Shown here: positions 35,173 to 47,560 of the stretch, in pieces | How positions within the stretch are numbered: the first letter of the stretch is position 1 | Layout of the letters: the number at the start of each line of letters is the position of its first letter | Assembly (NCBI GenBank): GCA_033961575.1 | Contig: CM066733.1 | Location: forward strand, 106,669,921 to 106,733,920 | From: Aselliscus stoliczkanus | Taxonomy: Eukaryota; Chordata; Mammalia; Chiroptera; Hipposideridae | DNA: 64,000 nucleotides | Direction of reading: 5' to 3' | Notes under the pieces: generated by a model | The model's database searches: none | Told to the model about the DNA's origin: nothing | What the model saw: the letters and a program-made list of their open reading frames with translations, nothing else | Made by a program: the position numbers and the translations under genes

Positions 35173-35849
35173 AATAGACGGACGCTCTCTGAACTGCCTC
35201 CCAGGATCACATCAAAATTACAAATAATTTATGCAACATTTAACCTCGGGAGTCTCCTGAACATTAGATGAACAGAACCTCTATACGAAGGACCTGAAGA
35301 GGAGGCCATGTCAAGTCTGGTAGGAGGGGCGCCGGCGAGAGAGGGCGAGCTCCGTGAGGGACGCCCCAGCTGTGTGGGGAGGCTTCTCCGGTTGGGGGAG
35401 AGACCCTCCGGCCCCACACCGAGCTCACTAGCCCAGAGTTGCTTTGCCAGGAAGAGGAGTTCCACGATAGTGGGCAGTAGAAATTAGTGAGGACTCTCTT
35501 TGCTCGACTCGGTGAGGCTGGGGGCAGTTGGAGAACCAGTGGGGCCGGCGAACGGGTTCGCTCGCCAGCAAGCACTCAGCCGGTTCTTGTCGGAGGGAGT
35601 AGCTGCATGAGCTGGGCCCAGAAGCCTGTCGGGAAGGACTGAACTGAGCACCTTTGGTGCAGAAGCTGGAGGTTTTGGGATTGTTGTTCCACTGGTGCGG
35701 AGCTTGCACACGAGCGGCATACAGGAGGCTGCCATTTTTTCAGGGTTGGGCCCTCCCACGGAGGGTCAGAGCCGGGATCCCATTGGTCTGGTGAACTTGG
35801 CGCACGAGTGTGTGCGTGCGTGAGTGCATGCGTGCGTGCGCATGTGGCC

Positions 35850-36271
35850 TTGGATTCCCACCCTCCGCCCTGCTTGTGTTGCGTTGCCAGGGAAACACCT
35901 GGCGGGTGCCCTCTGGCTACATCGGGCTGCTCACTGAGACACAGGCGTGCGCAAGCGGCCTTGGGTCCCCACCCTCTGCCCTGCTTGTGCTGCGTTTCCA
36001 AAGAAACACCGGGCGGGTGCCCTCCGGCTGCAGCAGATTGCTCACTGAAACGTGCCTGAGTCACCTTGGGTCCCCACCCTCTGCCCTGCTTGTGCTGTGT
36101 TTCCAAGGAAACCCCGGGTGGGTGCCCTCCGGCTCCATCAGGCTGCTCACTGAGACACAGGAGTGCGTAAGCCACCTTGGATCCCCACCCTCCGCCCTGC
36201 TTCAGCTGCGTTGCCAGGGAAACGCAGGGCGGGTGTTCTCCAGCTGCATCACTCTGTTCACTGAGACTCAG
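35850..36271 (+). repeat. Tandem monomers in the L1 5'UTR
   Basis: Four head-to-tail units begin TTGGRTYCCCACCCTCYGCC at 35850, 35961, 36066 and 36177, giving periods of 111, 105 and 111 bases; the last unit is shorter. Each contains 'tgctgcgtttccaa'-like text and ends near 'ctgctcactgagaca'. Tandem 5'UTR monomers that act as promoters are known from rodent L1. Confidence 0.88.
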
Positions 36272-36505
36272 TAGCAGACAACCTGCAACAACCTGTGAAT
36301 TTTTTTTTTGGGAGTGAGCATGATTCCAGAGCACACAGCAGCTAATTGTGGAAAGCTCACTGCAACCCTGAGAAAGTGGTCTGCAGATTAAAGAGGACAG
36401 AGAGCCCCCGCACCTCTTTCCCTTTTTTTTTTTTTCTTTTTTCTTTTCTCTTCTTTCTAGGTGATCTACCTAATACATCGAAGCATTCACAGAATGACAG
36501 CCAGA

Positions 36506-37377
36506 ATGAAAAAACAAAGAAACATGTCCCAAGTAAAAGATCAGAAGAAAACTCTAGAAATGGAACTAAATGAAACAGAGGTATCCAAACTTTCAGAGAC
36601 AGAGTTTAGAACACTGATGATAAGAATGTTTAAGGAACTTAGTGAGGACATAAAGCAAGATAGGGAAACCATAAAAAACAACCTGTTAGAACTAAAGAAT
36701 ACAATAACTGAAATGAAGAACACACTTGAAGGAATCGCCAGTAGAGTAGATGAAGCAGAGGAGCGGATCAGTGAATTAGAAGACAAAATAGCAGAAATCA
36801 CCAAGCTGGAACAACAAAAAGAAAAAAGAATAAAAAAGAATGAAAATAGTTTAAGAGACCTCTGGGACAACATGAAACGCAGCAATCTCGCGTCATAGGA
36901 ATACCAGAAGGAGAAGAGAAGAAGCAAGGGATTGAGAATCTATTTAAAGAAATAATGACTGAAAACTTCCCTACCATGGTGAAGGAAATTGACATACAAG
37001 CCCAGGGGGTACAGAGAGTTCCTAACAGGCTGAATCCAAACAGGCCCATACCAAGACACAGCATAGTAAAAATGGCAAAGATTACAGACAGAGACAGAAT
37101 CCTAAAAGCAGCAAGAGAAAGACAGCAGGTTACATATAAAGGAACTCCTATAAGACTAACAGCTGACTTTTCTTCAGAAACTCTGCAGGCCAGAAGGGAG
37201 TGGCAGGAGATATTCAAAGTGACACAAAATAAAGGTCTACAACCAAGATTGCTCTACCCAGCACGGCTATCACTTAAAATTGAAGGAGAGATAAAGAGCT
37301 TCTCAGAAAAGAATAAGCTTAAGGAGTTCATTACCACCAAGCCAGCATTGCAGGAAATGTTAAAAGGGCTTTTTTAA
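36506..37377 (+). pseudogene. LINE-1 ORF1, one frameshift
   Basis: This encodes the L1 RNA-binding trimeric chaperone. The start is MKKQRNMSQVKDQKKT at 36506; an open frame from 36461 adds upstream residues that are probably 5'UTR. A coiled coil with heptads spans roughly residues 35-115 (FKELSEDIKQDRETIKNNLL, VDEAEERISELEDKIAEI). A one-base loss near 36880 brings in a stop at 36896-36898. The correct frame resumes and runs as 36955-37377 with the RNA-binding text ITDRDRILKAARERQQVTYK and end TTKPALQEMLKGLF. The total of about 290 codons is usual for a mammalian L1 ORF1 of this type. Neighbouring ORF2 starts 56 bases downstream. Confidence 0.9.
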
Positions 37378-37433
37378 ATAGGAGAAAGGGGAAAATAAGC
37401 TAACCCAGGAAGACAAAATATACAAATAACAAA

Positions 37434-40400
37434 ATGTCAATAAATATGCACCTATCAGTAATCACTTAAAATGTGAATGGGCTAAATGCTCCAATCAAAA
37501 GATACAGAGTGGCTGAGTGGATAAGAAAACAGGACCCATGCATATGCTGTCTACAAGAGACTCATCTCAGATCAAAAGATACACAGACTGAAAGTAAAGG
37601 GATGGAATAAGATATTTCATGCAAATGGAAATGAGAAAAAAGCTGGAGTAGCAATACTTATTTCAGACAAAATAGACTTTGAAATGAAGACTACAATAAA
37701 AGACAAAGAAGGGCACTACATAATAATAAAGGGATCAATTCAACAAGAGGGCATAACCCTAGTAAACATCTATGCACCAACATAGGAGCTCCTAAATATA
37801 TAAAACAGATTTTAACAGACATAAAGACAGAGATCAACAGTAACACTATCGTAGTAGGGGACTTCAACACCCCGTTATCACCAATGGACAGATCCTCCAA
37901 ACAGAAAATCAACATGGACACAGTGGCCTTAAATGACACTTTAGACCAGCTGGATTTAATTGATATTTTTAGAGCATTTCACCCCAATGCTACAGAATAT
38001 ACATTCTTCTCAAGTGCCCATGGAACATTCTCCAAGATAGACCACATGTTAGGCCACAAAACAAGTCTCAACAAATTTAAGAAGATTGAAATCATATCAA
38101 GTGTCTTCTCTGACCACAGTGCTACGAAACTAGAAATCAATTATAAGAAGAAATCTGGAAAGCTTACAAATACATGGAAGCTAAATAACATGCTTCTAAA
38201 TAGTGAGTGGGTCAAAAATGAGATCAAGGAGGAAATCAAAAGATACCTCGAGACAAATGAAAATGAAAACACCACGACCCAAAATCTCTGGGATGCAGCG
38301 AAAGCAGTCCTAAGAGGGAAGTTCATAGCAGTGCAGGCCTACCTAAAGAAGGAAGAAAAATCTCAAATCAACAGACTCTCTCTACACCTAAGGGAACTCG
38401 AAAAAAAAACAGCAAAACAAGCCTAACGGGAGCATAAGGAAGGAAATAATAAAGACCAGAGCAGAAATAAATGAAATAGAAAACAAAAAAACTATACAAA
38501 AGATCAATGAAACCAAAAGTTGGTTTTTTGAAAAGATAAACAAAATCGACAAACCCTTAGCACGACTAACCAAGAAAAAGAGAGAGAGGACCCAAATTAA
38601 TAAAATCAGAAATGAAAGAGGAGAAGTGACAACAGATAACACAGAAATACAGAAAATTTTAAGACAATACTATGAGCAACTATATGCTAACAAATTCGAC
38701 AATCTGGAAGAAATGGATAAATTTCTAGAAGCATACAATCTACCAAGTCTGAACCAAAAAGAAACAGAAACTCTGAAGAGACTGATTACTGCCAAAGAAA
38801 TTGAATCAGTAATCAACAATCTTCCAACCAACAAAAGCCCTGGACCAGATGGCTACACAGGTGAATTTTACAAAACATTCAAAAAAGAATCAGTACCTAT
38901 TCTCCTCAAACTATTTCATAAAATACAGAAGGAAGGAAGGCTCCCAAACTCTTTCTATGAAGCCACTATCACCCTGATTCCTAAGTTAGACAAAGATATT
39001 ACAAAAAAGGAAAACTACAGGCCAATATCACTAATGAACCTAGATGCAAAAATTCTCAACAAAATACTAGCTAACCGAATTCAGCATCTCATTAAAAAGA
39101 TCATACACCACGATCAAGTGGGATTCATTCCTGGTATGCAAGGCTGGTTCAATATCCACAAATCAATTAACGTAATACATCACATCAACAAAATGAAAAA
39201 TAAAAATCATATGATCATATCAATAGATGCAGAAAAGGCATTTGACAAAATCCAGCAGCCATTTATGATAAAGACTCTTAACAAAGTGGGAATAGTGGGA
39301 TCATACCTCAGCATAATAAAGGCCATATATGATAAGCCCACAGCAAACATCGTTCTCAACGGGGAAAGGCTGAAAGCTTTCCCCTTAAGATCAGGAACAA
39401 GACAAGGCTGCCCGCTTTCACCACTTCTATTTAACATAGTTCTGGAAGTTCTAGCCACAGCAATCAGACAAGAAAATGAAATAAAAGGCATCCAAATTGG
39501 AAAAGAGGAAGTAAAATTGTCATTATATGCAGATGACATGATACTATATAGAGAGAATCCCAAAGACTCCACCAAAAAACTGCTAGAACTGATACACGAA
39601 TTTGGTAAGGTAGTAGGATACAAAATTAATATTCAGAAATCAGTGGCATTTCTATACACCAATAATAATCTATCAGAAGAAGAAATCAGGAAATCAATCC
39701 CTTTTACAATTGCTTCAAAAACAATAAACTATCTAGGAATCTATTTAACTAAAGAAGTAAAAGACCTGTACTCACAAAATTATGAGACACTGAAGAGAGA
39801 AATCAAAGAAGATACAAATAAATGGAAATACATACCATGCTCATGGATAGGAAGAATTAATATAGTTAAAATGTCAATACTTCCTAAAGCAATATATAGA
39901 TTCAATGCAATTCCAATCAAACTACCAAGGACATTCTCTGAAATAGAACATAGAATCCTAAAATTTATATGGAGTCACAAAAGACCCCGAATAGCTACAG
40001 CAATGTTGAGAAATAAGAACAAAGTGGGAGGCATCACACTACCTGACATCAAAACATACTACAAGGCTACAGTAATCAAAACAGTATGGTACTGGCATAA
40101 AAACAGACACATAGACCAATGGAATAGAATAGAGAGCCCAGGAATAAACCCATCTATATACGGTCATTTAATCTATGACAATGGAAGCAAGAATTTACAC
40201 TGGAGTAAAGATAGTCTATTTAATAAATGGTGCTGGGAAAATTGGACTGACACGTGCAAAAAAATGAAAATAGACCATCTACTTACACCATATACGAGAA
40301 CAAACTCAAAATGGATTAAAGACTTAAATGTAAGACCTGAAACTATAAAACTCCTAGAAGAAAATACAGGGAGTAAGTTTGCAGACATTACCCTGAGTAA

Positions 40401-41253
40401 TATTTTTACCGATATATCCCCTTGGGCAAGGGAAATGAAAGAAAAAATGAACATATGGGATTACATCAAACTTAAAAGTTTTTTCACAGCAAAGGAAATC
40501 ATCAATAAAACAAAAAGGCAGCCTACTGAATGGGAGAAGATATTTGCCAATGATATATCTGATAAGAGGTTGATATCCAAAATTTATAAAACACTCATGC
40601 AATTCAACACCAAAAAAACAAAACAACCCAATTAAAAAATGGGCAGAGGATATAAGGAGGCATTTCTCTAAAGAGGACATACAGATGGCCAACAGGCATA
40701 TGAAAAAATGTTCAACCTCACTAATCATCAGAGAAATGCAAATAAAAACCACAATGAGATACCACCTCACTCCAGTCAGAATGTCTATCATCAACAAATC
40801 AACAAACAACAAGTGTTGGCGAGGGTGTAGAGAAAAGGGAACCCTGGTGCACTGTTGGTGGGACTGCAAATTGGTGCAGCCATTATGGAAATCAGTATGG
40901 AGGTATCTCAAAACACTGGAAATGGAACTGCCATATGACCCAGCAATTCCACTCTTGGGAATCTACCCAGAGGAATCCAAGACGCAATTCGAAAAAATAT
41001 ATGCACCCCTATGTTTATTGCAGCACTATTTACAATAGCCAAGACTTGGAAACAACCGAAATGCCCATCGGTAGATGACTGGCTTAAGAAACTGTGGTAC
41101 ATTTATACAATGGAGTATTACTCCACTATAAAGAAGGATGAAATTGTACCATTTTCAACAATATGGATGGACCTAGAGACTATTATGTTGAGTGAAATAA
41201 GTCAGTCAGAGAAAGACAAATACCACATGATCTCACTTATATGTGGAATTTGA
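37434..41253 (+). pseudogene. LINE-1 ORF2 (endonuclease, reverse transcriptase, Cys-rich end), broken
   Basis: ORF2p nicks DNA and reverse-transcribes L1 RNA at the nick. The start MSINMHLSVIT is at 37434. In-frame stops follow at 37467 and 37608 in the endonuclease part. The endonuclease C-terminal part is open at 37884-38426 and includes the SDH motif of the catalytic site ([12 protein letters not shown]). A frameshift follows at an A9 run (38401-38409). The reverse transcriptase is open for 669 codons (38626-40635), with the YADD catalytic box at residues 301-304 (nt 39526-39537) and the upstream [14 protein letters not shown] motif. Further frameshifts near 40620 and 41010 split off the Cys-rich C-terminus ([18 protein letters not shown]). 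The RT core itself looks intact, but the protein cannot be made whole. Confidence 0.93.
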
Positions 41254-41764
41254 AAAACTGAATGAATGAGCATAAGAAACAAAAACAGTTTCATAGATAT
41301 AGAGGAAAAACAGGGTTGCTAGTTGGGAGAGGGGTGGGGATGAGGGAGAAGGGGAAAGGATTAGACAACATAAATAGGTAGCTACAGTATTGTCACAGGG
41401 ATATGAAAGACAGTTCGGGGAATATAATGTTGTTAAAATTTTGTGGGGTGTCAGATGGTCACATGTTTTGTTAGGGAGACCACTTCATGGATGGAGTAAA
41501 GGCTTGATCACGGCACTGTATACCTGAAATTGATGTTGTATAATATTGTATGCCAACTGTAATTGAATATATAGACAGTCACGGGATGTGGATTATATGG
41601 TGGAAGGGAGTCAAGGGAATTGTAAGAGATAGTATGATATGGGGGGGGGAGGAGTGGGAGGGGAGAATTGGGGGAGGGGGGATTGTCACTTTGAGGGGTA
41701 AAAAGTATAACTATTGCACTTTGTTGTACAGCTGAAGCTAATTAAAAGTATATATATATATAAA
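41254..41764 (+). other. LINE-1 3'UTR and tail
   Basis: The 3'UTR contains two G-rich tracts (41326-41356 and 41641-41680) and ends 'gctgaagctaattaaaagta' with a TA/A tail. The same 3'UTR, in whole or part, occurs in the copies at 9730, 16104, 19563 and 22810, showing that one L1 lineage produced them. Confidence 0.88.
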
Positions 41765-41782
41765 AAAAAATCTGGCCCCCTG

Positions 41783-41995
41783 GCATTAGGTGAGACAATT
41801 CATTGGGGTTGATTTGTGCTCCAAAGCTTCCCTGTGGGACCCAGCTGAAGTGAATCCCCTGCCAAGACAACTTCCTTGTTTACAATTTTTCTCCTGACCT
41901 TTCCTGCTTCCTCTACTCCTCTGCTCTTTCAATTGAACCCCTTTCTCAAGAACACTGTCTCTGTGTTTAGTGAACCCAATCTAAAGCATTAGCAC
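41783..41995. repeat. Right half of the unidentified sequence interrupted by L1
   Basis: This continues from 35132 across the L1 insertion. It contains 'ggttgatttgtgctccaaag' and 'actgtctctgtgtttagtga'. It may be an LTR-type repeat; I cannot identify it. Confidence 0.35.
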
Positions 41996-42984
41996 ATTTC
42001 CTTTTGTTTTTGTTTTTGTTTTTAAATGGAAATTCATCTAATAAACTCAGAGCCAATGATGCAGAATGTGGGATAGTCTCAACTTGAGATTTTCCTACCA
42101 TGTATAAATACTTCAGTCCAAATATTTGCACAGCTAATATCATTTTGTCAACAACTAGAGTGCTTTTTTTTCAATCAATATTTTTAGGAGACAAGACAAG
42201 TAACATGTTACCTGTATGGCTTTTTTGGAAGAGTTTGCCAAATTCAAGTGTTGAAAAATCATAGCTTTGGAAAATATATCCTACTTCATTGGAACATATA
42301 CATTTACCCAATTAATATATAGGAATTCCATCAAAAGGTTCTTCATGCATATTGAAATATTCCAAGTTTAAATAAGGACTGTCAGTCTGCATCTCCTACA
42401 CATACGCGTATTCCAGGTTCTCTTAAAATATCTTTCCACATTCCACAGTGACTCTACCAAAGTCTGGTGAATGTGGGACTTAACAGAATTCAAGTCCCTG
42501 GCCACTCAGGTCCAACTTACTGCTACACCAAACTGCCACCAGTGCTTCTCCCATCACTATCAACAGAAAATGAGGTCTCACTGCCTGCACAGGTTTGGGT
42601 TATTCTTTCTTTCAGTTTTATTAGTGAATACTTTGTTTGCTGCTCCCAAAAGAGTGATGTCTCATACACTGAGTCACAAATGTAGGGGAGAGAGGGGCTG
42701 TCCTTCAGATTTTACCCCACATTGAAGTGGGGGCTCTTTACTTCATATAGGTGAAGTATTATTAGATAATACCACATCAGAGTTGGAAGTGCCAACTACC
42801 AAACACATTTTGGCTTATTTAATAAAACTATTAATAATAATGCTTTGATAAGAAAATAAATAATCTGGGCTAATTTAAAACTGGACAGAACATATCTGAG
42901 GATATTTAATAAAATATAACTTGTACCTCTGCTTTCTGTCTTGTTTCACTCCTATGAACTATCCATGCTGCTGCAAATGGGGTA
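41996..42984. other. Stretch without recognised genes
   Basis: No supported gene. A (GTTTTT)n run is at 42004-42022. Frames at 42467-42725 overlap each other and have no recognised domains. Confidence 0.5.
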
Positions 42985-43515
42985 TTTATAAAACCAAAAT
43001 ATGATCAGACCACTCCCTGTAAAAAAAAAAAAAAAAAAAAATCCTCCTGTGCTCCTGTATGCTTCAGAATACAAAACAAAACAAAACAAAACAAAACAAA
43101 ACAAAACAAAAACCCTTCTTTCTGTGTTCCTCTCAAGCTCAACTTGGTCTCTACTTTTACTTCCCCAAACATACCAGTCCTTATAATGTTGATACATTTT
43201 CCTGAATTGCACTTCATCTCTCTCTCCTGCATACTTTATTCACCTTTCTTCTGTCATCCTTCATAATTCGTCACCAGTGCTGCCTTTTCCAGGACAGGCT
43301 GATCTCTCCACCCTACACAGAACTGGTGTCTCATCTTATGCCCCCATACAGCCCTGCACATACTTTATGGTAGTTATGAATAGGTATCAAACTGATTGGC
43401 TTGTCTTTCTCTAAACAATTAGACTGCAACATTCAAACAGAAGGGTTTAGCTCCTAAGAAAGTGCCCAATACAAAACTCCTTAAAGATTTGATATAAACT
43501 ACTGAATAAATACAA
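42985..43515 (+). mobile_element. L2-like ancient LINE 3' end
   Basis: Order and text fit an L2 3' portion: 'atgatcagaccactccctgt' at the start, 'aattagactgcaacattcaa' near 43420, and an end like 'taaactactgaataaatac'. It is interrupted by an A-run (43021-43041) and an AAAAC microsatellite. It is very diverged. Confidence 0.55.
43071..43112. repeat. (AAAAC)n microsatellite
   Basis: About eight perfect ACAAA units. Minus-strand frames across it give an FCFVL repeat and are not genes. Confidence 0.97.
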
Positions 43516-44259
43516 TTTGTACAAAAATAGATAGAACTTGTTCCTTGTCCCTAAGGAGCTGGCCATCTAGTGTGAACAGATGCTTTTCAACTTATTAGTC
43601 TTTGTGCAACAATTATAAATAAGTTTCATCCTTGTATGAACTTTTTTAGATTTTAATTCAGGACCTACCAGAATCTCTTGCTTTTTTCGGGAGGTGGAAG
43701 GGAATGAAGAGAAAATGGTTAGACTCTGGTATTTTTGTGACAATGTTGTTTAGCTTTTTGGCTAAAGCTTAGACTTTGAAGTGCCAATATATGAGTCAGG
43801 TAACATCTCATCTCACCCTGGCCAGAGCTTCCATCTGTTTTGAGCAGACAAAGCCTTCTTAACTGTCAGTGTACTTGAAACACTTAAGTGGGCATCCAGT
43901 CAAATGTTCTCATGTAACAGTTGGTTTCACATACAAATAGACAGCTGGGAGAGGGGCAATAGAAGTCAAATTTCAGTGAAGAAGAACGGGAAATGTGACA
44001 GAAGATGGTTTGTGTGTCATTCAGAAAGCTGTCACCATGCAGTGTGACATTGATCATGAACTCTCCCTCCTTGAAATTCAAACCTCTTTCCTCATGTTTC
44101 CACCACAGTCTGTTACTAATGACTCTAAGCTAGGAGCTTTATCGAAATCATAGTGGTGGTGATGGTGGTGAAATACATTTTTCAAATAATTCACATCCCC
44201 TGGAGACATGCACACAACATTTTAGAGGTGGTTTTCCTCCCACTCTAATCACTTCACCC

Positions 44260-44261
<2 letters not shown>
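43516..44261. other. Stretch without recognised genes
   Basis: No supported gene or confident repeat, apart from a short GGTGAT run near 44154-44170. Confidence 0.5.

Positions 44262-44302
<41 letters not shown>
44262..44302. repeat. (CA)n microsatellite
   Basis: About 20 uninterrupted CA units. Confidence 0.98.
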
Positions 44303-44304
<2 letters not shown>

Positions 44305-44448
44305 ATATATTTGGCATTAGAATCATTAAATGGTGATTCAGTGATAAGGATAGGGATATGCTTCATTCCTTGGATGCATAACTGTAGAAAAAGATGGAAT
44401 TCCATTAGACTTTATGTCCTAAGAAAGAAAGTTTGGTAGTAAAATAAG

Positions 44449-44502
44449 AGGGAGAGAGGGGAGAGAGAGGGGTGGAGGGGAGAGAGAGGGAGAGGGAGGG
44501 GG

Positions 44503-44548
<46 letters not shown>

Positions 44549-44563
44549 AAGAAAAGAAAGAAA

Positions 44564-44643
<80 letters not shown>

Positions 44644-44685
44644 AAAGTAAGGAAGAAGGAAGGAAGGGAGGGAGGGAGGAAATTG
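44449..44685. repeat. Polypurine (GA)n / (GAAA)n tract
   Basis: About 235 bases that are almost purely purine on the plus strand: GGGA-rich, then (GA)n, then (GAAA)n from about 44543 to 44643, then (GGAA)n. Frames on both strands (44405-44719 and 44472-44723) are low-complexity translations. The mirror symmetry could allow triplex DNA. Confidence 0.97.
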
Positions 44686-47045
44686 CTAATTTCTTGAGCT
44701 CCTCTGCAGATGCAACCATCTAAAATTATGGGACATTACAAGGGTAAGGTTTTTGTTTGCTTTTTCAATTGTCTGTAGCTGGTACTTGGGAGGCTGACAA
44801 CATGGTGAAATTGCAGGACTAAAAGATCAGCAGTGGGCCAGCCCACTTCTTACTGAGCCAGGGAATCTGCTGGGAAATTAAAGCAAGGAGCATCACAGAG
44901 TGGAGAAGATCTGCAGAACTGTTGGAGGCAAATTCCATTACTTTGATCCATTATTCTACCTCATCCTCATTTCTAAAGAGCCACAGTGCAAAGAAGGGAA
45001 AGGACTAAGAAGTTGGGAGATCTACTGGATTTAGGGCAGGCTATTAGGGAAACTCTTACACGAACCACTGATTGATGAGATGTAGGGATATTGTATATAT
45101 ATACCCAGATAAACTTGAACTTGCGTTCAGCTTTGACTGAGTACCTAATCTGTGTTTTGTCTTAAGTAAATTATAAGGAATTATGGATTTATTGAAACTA
45201 GTTTATAAATCTATTGTATTGCTTTATCCTTGTTTACTTTCCTGGCTCTAGAGGTTGTTATATAAAAATAATCTGTGCTATGAACATGACAAACATTTAT
45301 TTATTATTATTGTGTGGAAAATCCAAGTAAATAACAGAACTAGCTGTTCATGTAGAAATAGGATAGGGAAGATTTCTCAAATACCTAAAATAGGTATTGG
45401 TAAAAGTTACAAGTAGGTTCTTTTAATTTCTCCCATTAGTTCTTATAGTTTGTCATTGGTTGAACAGTGATATAAAATACAAGTAATTGAAATGAGTAAA
45501 ATGATGGCTATCTACTATGGGTAGAAGTAGAAACTAGCACTATATAATTAGTAGCCTACTTAATTGTGCTTCTTAGTACATACAAATAGTAGTCTTTCTT
45601 TAGGTAATGTCTCCCAAGTTGTTTCTTTTTGTTAACAATTGATGGAACATATTAAACACCATCTAATTTAAAACTGAAGGACTATATTACTTGCCACATC
45701 TCACTTTCACCTCATCTATTTTATTGCTTGTTTTTGTATTTTGTATCCTCTCTCTTTTCTATGATAAATCTCAGTCCATTCACTTTTTTATGACCATCAT
45801 TTTTGCTTATACTCACCTAACAGTTGAAATAACAGTATTACATAATTTATTAGTACATCTTTTCTGCTGTTTCTGAGCTTTAAACGTTCTCAAACAGCTA
45901 TTAAATTTTCTCAGAATAAATTATCCAGCCATTTTAACTTATTTTATAAGCCACTGGTATCTGCTCTTAGCTTTTCACACTACCCAGCTCTAAGCTTCAG
46001 TATGGACAATCAGCCTCTTCTCACCTGTGGGTTTCAGCTATCATTAAAGACAAGCATACCCTTTTTGGTTGCTGTTGTGTTTCTCTATAATACATAAGAT
46101 AAAGTTATAACTCTTTCTCAGAGTGCCAGCCTGTTCATTTGGGGCTTTTTGTGTTTCTTTTAGTTTAGAGTATGAAATCACTAAGCCATTTGAAATTTAA
46201 AAGAAAAAGTCTTTAAACAGAGCATATTTATTATGATTTCCATTTAAAAGTACATAATCAGGTAAACTTTCATTATGTAGAAAATGTGCTTGTGCCATCT
46301 AGGAAAAATTAATTGTTTAATTATCAATTTCAAATGCTCTATATTATCATATAGTAACATTTTGACCCACGAATCTAATATTGTATACCACAGCTTCCTT
46401 TAACATGTTGCAAAATTCCCAAGTATATAAGAGTTTATCACTAAAATCCTTTGAATCTCCATTAGTTCATTGAGAATAGGCCACATTAATTTCTTTAATA
46501 TTCTAAGTATCTCTTGCCATGACTATGTGGTTTCATAATATTATTATTTTCTAATACCATTTACCCAGTTCATGACTAATCTTTAATTTGAAGTAATTAA
46601 CTGCAATGTGGTGAATAAAGATTTCAAGAAAGACTTCTCTGTTGTTTGGCTATAAGAACAAATATAAAGGTCAAAAACAGTTATGCCAAAGAAGTTATGC
46701 TAAAGTGTCTTCTGTATTTCATTTTATTATCACATTTTAAGAGTCATCATACTCATTAATGACATTAATCTTTCATAAGGTTCTTTCATTTTCAAATCAA
46801 TTGCTTGTCAACATAATTACTTTTTATAATCAAATGAAAATATTTACATGTACGTTAAGAATCACCTATATCTTATACATTTTCAATGTGTTAATTACTA
46901 GGGAAGAATTTAAAATATCATTTTAGGAAACAGCAGCATTTAAGAGTACTAAAATGTATCAAGATTAAAAGAATATTCTATATTGTCACAAATTGTATTT
47001 TCAAAAAAATGGCCCAACAATATCTCCAATTCCACATATTCTTTC
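44686..47045. other. AT-rich stretch without recognised genes
   Basis: No supported gene or confident repeat in 2.3 kb. Confidence 0.5.
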
Positions 47046-47049
47046 ACAA

Positions 47050-47560
47050 TTTGTCTTGCGACAAGATTTGGGGTTTAAATTCACTTCCCTTGAATCTGGG
47101 TGGGCTTGTGACATACTTGTAATCTATAATTTGTGAGGGAATTGATACTGTGTGACTTCTAAGGCTAGGATATATAAAAGGTGATACAGTTTCTGCCTGG
47201 ATTGCCTATATGAATCCCAAAGCTGCCATGTAAGAAGTCTAATGTCATCATGCCTGAGAGGCAACGTTTGGAGTGCTCTCAGCTTATAGCTTGCTGGTAA
47301 TGTGAGCAAGCCATTTTGGTCACTCAGCCTAGTGGAGCCTTCAGATGACTAAAGCCCTAGCTTTAATGTGGAGGCAAACATAAGATAGACTTTAAGTTAG
47401 AACTGCCAAGTCCAGTCCTTCCTGAATCCCTGACCCACAAAATTCTAAGTAAAACAAATGATTGCTGTAAGCTTCCAATTTTAGGGGAACTTTGCTGCAC
47501 AGAAATGATATTCAGAGCAGATGTTTGGGACTGGATTGGGGTGATGGCATTAAAAAAAAA
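47050..47560 (+). mobile_element. MaLR-type (MLT1-like) LTR
   Basis: It contains 'tcccttgaatctgggtgggc', 'actgtgtgacttctaaggct', 'aggatatataaaaggtgata' and a degraded 3' end ('gattgctgtaagcttccaat', 'ttttaggggaactttgctgc'). This order recalls mammalian MLT1 LTRs of the ERVL-MaLR group. No coding region is attached, so it is a solo or fragmented LTR. Confidence 0.55.

Larger units (their letters stand above)
35151..36505 (+). promoter_or_regulatory. LINE-1 5'UTR / internal promoter
   Basis: A GC-rich, CpG-containing 1.35-kb leader. It begins 'aggagttcaggtaagatggc', includes a TG/CG-rich stretch near 35805-35845 and four tandem units at 35850-36271, and ends just before ORF1. The minus-strand frames at 35229-36334 read through this leader and are not genes. 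Promoter activity is inferred from L1 family biology. Confidence 0.8.
35151..41764 (+). mobile_element. Full-length LINE-1, sense, inactivated
   Basis: A 6.6-kb element with 5'UTR, ORF1, ORF2, 3'UTR and an A-rich tail. It is enclosed by a perfect 18-bp target-site duplication, aaaaaatctggccccctg (35133-35150 and 41765-41782). An intact 5' end with its YY1-like site shows that it was not 5'-truncated. ORF1 has one frameshift and ORF2 has stops and several frameshifts, so it is not autonomous now. The copy shows what the source family looks like and can serve as the reference for the truncated, inverted and half-L1 copies in the window. Confidence 0.95.

Noticed and set aside
35576..36334. 252-codon minus-strand frame with repeated peptide units
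   Set aside because: It is antisense to the tandem monomers of the L1 5'UTR; the peptide repeats only mirror the DNA repeats.
44405..44723. Charged or serine-rich repeat proteins on both strands
   Set aside because: They are translations of a polypurine microsatellite.
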